Shown here in pieces: positions 4,168-6,224 of a stretch of DNA of 6,224 nucleotides. The stretch is from an uncultured Lachnospiraceae bacterium (lineage in GTDB: Bacteria; Bacillota; Clostridia; Lachnospirales; Lachnospiraceae), in contig CAMWSA010000230.1 of NCBI GenBank assembly GCA_947176785.1, positions 1 through 6,224 on the forward strand. Direction: 5' to 3'. Under the pieces are notes generated by a model, which saw only the letters and a program-made list of their open reading frames with translations, was not told where the DNA came from and ran no database searches. How positions within the stretch are numbered: the first letter of the stretch is position 1; each line of letters begins with the position of its first letter. Position numbers and translations under genes: made by a program.

Positions 4168-4706
4168 GGCAAATGAATTTTACCAAAAGCGAACTGGAAA
4201 TGCTCTGCCAGTATGCCGCGCCAACGAAGGAAGGAACCCTTGTCGGGCTGAAAGAGATTGTGCCGGTTCTGGAAAGGAAGGACGATTTATTCTCAAAAGT
4301 GATTGTCGAGAATACCATACGGAAACTGGAAAAACTGGCAGAGCCGGAGTGCAGCCGGTTTATTGCGGATAACCGGGCCGCCTTTATCGAAAAGCGGGAT
4401 CATTCTATCCGCCAGAGGCTTGCCGCTACTAAAGCCAGAAAGGGGGAGCCGGTTCTGCAGGGGCATGACCTGGCAGGCATGGAGCGGTTCCTGCCGGAAA
4501 CAAGGCACATGGTAACGGTGGATATTCTGAACAGTGACAGCCCGGTGGGATTCCCCGGAGAGCGATACCGCTTTTTCCTCTCTGACGAGGGCTACAAAAA
4601 CGCCAGAGCCAGTGAGAAGCGGGGAGAAATCAGAATCAGGAACCATGCCGCTGTCATGGCCGGGAAACTCTACCCGGACAAGAAGCTGCCGGTGCAGGAA
4701 CGGTGA
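4164..4706 (+). CDS. TTRAP-like (transposon-transfer assisting) protein with extra C-terminal domain
   Basis: A 180-residue protein from ATG 4164, overlapping the previous stop by 4 nt. ATG 4173 (starting MNFTKSE) is an equally good start, because related proteins begin M-x-F and AAGGGA (4158-4163) fits its spacing. Residues 4-65 (NFTKSELEMLCQY, TKEGTLVGLKEIVPVL, NTIRKLEKL) match the small TTRAP family that usually stands alone in clostridial conjugative transposons. Residues 98-180 (LQGHDLAGMERFLPETRHMV, SPVGFPGERYRFFLSDEGY, ARASEKRGEIRIRNHAAVM) form a second conserved block. I believe it resembles DUF5720-type proteins found near relaxases, but that name is from memory. A basic helix (71-94) joins the two parts. 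No catalytic motif or membrane segment is visible. Coupling to the sigma-like gene and proximity to DUF3847 and the relaxase suggest a mobilization accessory. Its mechanism is unknown. Confidence 0.7.
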   Translation: MRQMNFTKSELEMLCQYAAPTKEGTLVGLKEIVPVLERKDDLFSKVIVENTIRKLEKLAEPECSRFIADNRAAFIEKRDHSIRQRLAATKARKGEPVLQGHDLAGMERFLPETRHMVTVDILNSDSPVGFPGERYRFFLSDEGYKNARASEKRGEIRIRNHAAVMAGKLYPDKKLPVQER

Positions 4707-4726
4707 CAGACAACAGAATCCAAGCC

Positions 4727-4759
4727 ACAGCAGGGCAACCGGAACCGGCTGTCTTTTTT
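4727..4759 (+). terminator. Weak terminator-like element before the DUF3847 gene
   Basis: ACAGC (4727-4731) pairs with GCTGT (4748-4752), enclosing CCGGAACCGG, and six T residues follow (4754-4759). The stem is short, so termination would be inefficient. It lies just ahead of the very strong RBS of the next gene. Confidence 0.3.
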
Positions 4760-4784
4760 GCCGCCCGAAAGGAGGTGATTACAA

Positions 4785-5072
4785 ATGCCAGATGTAGAAA
4801 AGCTGAAAAACCAGCAGGAAAAAGTAAAGACGGAAATCCGCCAGTTGGAGAACCGCCAGAAGATTCTCCTGAACCGGAAAACGGACACAGAGCGGAAAGC
4901 CAGGACACGCCTCCTGATTGAGCATGGGGCAATTCTGGAAAGTATCTTCCCTGCCACTACCGTCATGACCGGCGAGGAAGTCAAAGCATTTTTATCCGCC
5001 GTTTCCCGCCTGCCGGAAGTCATACGGCTGCTGAAAAACAAGCCTGAAAGCCAAGATATGCAGCAGTCTTAA
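4785..5072 (+). CDS. DUF3847 family protein, probable mobilization accessory
   Basis: A 95-residue protein from ATG 4785. The upstream AAAGGAGGTGAT (4768-4779) is an almost complete complement of the 16S 3' end, predicting high translation. Residues 1-40 (EKLKNQQEKVKTEIRQLENR and onward) form a charged coiled coil. RKARTRLLIEHGAILESIF (37-55) and the following MTGEEVKAFLSAV (61-73) are the signature I associate with DUF3847. Members of this family are typically encoded directly upstream of MobA/MobL relaxases, as here. Its small size, basic coiled coil and position between the TTRAP-like gene and oriT suggest a MobC-like role, helping the relaxase bind or open oriT. That role is inference and not established for the family to my knowledge. 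The gene ends 10 bp before the nic-region homology, so oriT begins almost at its stop codon. Confidence 0.8.
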   Translation: MPDVEKLKNQQEKVKTEIRQLENRQKILLNRKTDTERKARTRLLIEHGAILESIFPATTVMTGEEVKAFLSAVSRLPEVIRLLKNKPESQDMQQS

Positions 5073-5075
5073 AAA

Positions 5076-5116
5076 TCCAACGGCGCACTTATACACCGTT
5101 CCGGTGCGTGCGCCCT
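5076..5116 (-). other. Origin of transfer (oriT), RSF1010/pGO1/pIP501-type nic region
   Basis: Read on the - strand, a hairpin CACCG-GAA-CGGTG (complement of 5094-5106) is followed by TATAA and then GTGCGCC (complement of 5082-5088), then GTTGGATTTTTAA. This closely parallels the nic region of pGO1/pSK41 and pIP501 as I recall it: inverted repeat with a GAA loop, CATAA, GTGCGCC, then CTTACGGGATTTAA. ATAAGTGCGCC is shared exactly, and the hairpin-to-core spacing is the same 5 nt. It lies directly upstream of a MobQ-type relaxase, the class that nicks such sites. The exact nicked bond is not deducible here; in relatives it lies within or just after the GCGCC core. Confidence 0.8.
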
Positions 5117-5128
5117 GCCGGGGGCGTG

Positions 5129-5163
5129 GCGTCCTCTGGACGCAATGGGGAGCTACACTCCCC
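5129..5163 (+). repeat. Two tandem perfect hairpins downstream of oriT
   Basis: GCGTCC (5129-5134) and GGACGC (5138-5143) flank a 3-nt loop. GGGGAG (5147-5152) and CTCCCC (5158-5163) flank the loop CTACA. No T-run follows either, so they are unlikely to be terminators. They are probably part of the extended oriT, as relaxase-accessory or host-factor sites, or they shape the 5' leader of the relaxase message. The rest of 5164-5240 shows nothing I can name. Confidence 0.5.
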
Positions 5164-5259
5164 AAACCCCTTGTGCGCTCCGCCGGAAAGGACACCCGCC
5201 CTGCGTCTGCCCTTTCCAGCGAAGCCAATCTATCCCCACCCGAAAGGAGGCGAACCGCC

Positions 5260-6224
5260 ATAGCCATATTCCATATGCCTGTCCAGATTATCAAGCGCAG
5301 CAAGGCCAAGTCCGCCGTAGGCGCTGCCGCTTACCAGAGCGGAACCAAAATGACCAACGAATGGGACGGGCTTACCCATGATTACACCCGGAAACGTGGC
5401 GTAGTCCACTCTGAAATCATATTGCCGCCCCATGCCCCGCCGGAATTTCAAGACCGAAGCACTCTCTGGAACAGTGTGGAGATGGTTGAAAAGCCCCGTG
5501 ACGCACAGCTTGCCCGTGAGATAGAGATTTCCCTGCCGGTAGAACTGAACCGGGAGGAACAGCTGCGGCTTGCCCGCTCTTTCATCAGTGATACCTTTGT
5601 CGCTGCCGGTATGTGTGCGGATTTCTCTATCCATGACAAGAAAGACGGAAATCCCCACTTCCATGTCATGCTCACCATCAGGCCGCTAAAGGAGGACGGG
5701 CAGTGGGGAGCGAAATGCCGGAAGGTCTACGAACTGGACGAAAGCGGCCAGCGAATCCCCAACGGTAAAGGCGGCTGGAAGAACCACCGGGAGGACACCA
5801 CCGACTGGAACGACAAGGGGAATGTAGAGAAATGGCGGGCTGCCTGGGCAGCTTACGCCAACAGAGCGTTGGAGGCTGCTGGCAGGCCGGAACGGATTGA
5901 CCACCGCTCCTACGAGCGTCAGGGCATTGACAAGATACCTTCCATCCATCTGGGGGTTGCTGCCAGCCAGATGGAGCGGAAAGGCATTGACACAGAGAAG
6001 GGAAATATCAACCGCCAGATTGCTGCCGACAATAAGCTGCTGAAGGAAATCAAGGCACGGATTACCCGGCTCTACAAATGGACAAAGGAGCAGGCGGGGA
6101 AACCGGAAGGAAAAGACAGTATCATGGCGCAGCTTTATGAGGTGCAGCTGTCAACAGGGAATCCCGGCTCCCGGTATGGGAAGATAAGGAACCTGAAAGA
6201 AAGCGCCGCCCTGTTCAATTTCCT
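5260..6224 (+). CDS. mobA: MobA/MobL family (MobQ) relaxase, N-terminal part, apparent ATA start
   Basis: The frame is open to the window edge (321 codons seen). The sequence fits the MobA/MobL relaxase domain: IIKRSKAKSAVGAAAYQSG (10-28), HDYTRKRGVVHSEIILP (40-56), REIEISLPVELNREEQ (86-101) and the metal-binding three-histidine motif H125 ... PHFH (H133, H135). It then runs through PERIDHRSYERQGID and IPSIHLGVAASQMER. Counted from codon ATA 5260, the presumed catalytic tyrosine is residue 25 and the N-terminus reads (M)AIFH. This aligns without gaps with RSF1010 MobA (MAIYH..., Tyr25). AAAGGAGG (5243-5250) is 9 nt from this ATA but 24 nt from the next in-frame ATG (5275). An in-frame GTG at 5173 lacks an RBS. 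So the start codon is either a rare AUA or a mutated ATG, with weak initiation at 5275. The enzyme nicks oriT just upstream, and the C-terminus lies beyond the window. Confidence 0.88.
   Translation, partial: MAIFHMPVQIIKRSKAKSAVGAAAYQSGTKMTNEWDGLTHDYTRKRGVVHSEIILPPHAPPEFQDRSTLWNSVEMVEKPRDAQLAREIEISLPVELNREEQLRLARSFISDTFVAAGMCADFSIHDKKDGNPHFHVMLTIRPLKEDGQWGAKCRKVYELDESGQRIPNGKGGWKNHREDTTDWNDKGNVEKWRAAWAAYANRALEAAGRPERIDHRSYERQGIDKIPSIHLGVAASQMERKGIDTEKGNINRQIAADNKLLKEIKARITRLYKWTKEQAGKPEGKDSIMAQLYEVQLSTGNPGSRYGKIRNLKESAALFNF

Noticed and set aside
4703..4921. 72-codon GTG ORF overlapping the end of the TTRAP-like gene (GTGA) and the start of DUF3847
   Set aside because: The overlap is suggestive, but there is no clear RBS, it overlaps DUF3847 by about 137 bp in another frame, and its sequence looks like an off-frame shadow (Pro/Arg-rich).
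5108..5116. GTGCGCCCT on the + strand as the primary nic site
   Set aside because: It matches the core well but follows the hairpin after one base and lacks the TAA spacer; the - strand arrangement reproduces known oriT spacing exactly.
5230..5664. 144-codon - strand ORF opposite the relaxase start
   Set aside because: Antisense to a conserved relaxase domain with identifiable catalytic residues; the composition is that of a shadow frame.
1..6224. CRISPR arrays, tRNA or rRNA genes, insertion sequences
   Set aside because: No regularly spaced repeats, no cloverleaf or rRNA-like segments, and no transposase or IS ends were seen on either strand.

Overview
This window is part of a mobilizable, site-specifically recombining element of a low-GC Gram-positive bacterium, most likely a gut Clostridia (Lachnospiraceae/Ruminococcaceae-like) host. 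The evidence is strong AGGAGG ribosome binding sites, a TTGACA-N17-TATGAT promoter, and protein families (DUF4368 serine recombinase tail, TnpV, paired sigma-like proteins, DUF3847, MobA/MobL relaxase) that I know mainly from such elements. All genes read on the + strand, and both outer genes are cut by the window edges.

Layout. 1-314: C-terminus of a large serine recombinase. 354-713: TnpV. 714-1222: a long regulatory leader with a near-consensus promoter, a 29-codon leader ORF, mutually exclusive hairpins and an intrinsic terminator. 1223-2755: an ABC-F ATPase of the ribosome-protection type, visibly more AT-rich than its neighbours, so probably cargo. 2756-3193: a non-coding control region with the ABC-F terminator, a possible promoter, a strong terminator/attenuator, a G-quadruplex motif on the - strand, and a hairpin that hides the next gene's Shine-Dalgarno. 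3194-3589 and 3712-4167: two sigma-70 region-4-like proteins, the second also preceded by a terminator-like hairpin. 4164-4706: a TTRAP-like protein (transposon-transfer assisting) with an extra C-terminal domain. 4785-5072: DUF3847. 5073-5259: an origin of transfer (oriT) of the RSF1010/pGO1/pIP501 type. 5260-6224: the N-terminal part of a MobA/MobL (MobQ) relaxase.

How the parts fit. The recombinase would excise and integrate the element. The relaxase, with DUF3847 as a possible accessory, would nick the adjacent oriT for mobilization by a helper conjugation system. The sigma-like pair and the structured leaders before them look like the switch that controls the transfer genes. The ABC-F gene is the passenger, probably induced by translation-coupled attenuation when a ribosome-targeting drug stalls ribosomes on the leader ORF. 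The order recombinase - tnpV - resistance-type cargo - mob resembles, from memory, the Tn4451/Tn4453 transposons (tnpX-tnpV-catP-...-tnpZ), with an ABC-F gene in the cat position.

The most notable points are the multi-hairpin ABC-F leader, the oriT with nic-like cores on both strands, a relaxase whose best start codon is ATA rather than ATG, and the dense control region upstream of the first sigma-like gene. All functional statements rest on reading the sequence and family knowledge; no database search was possible.
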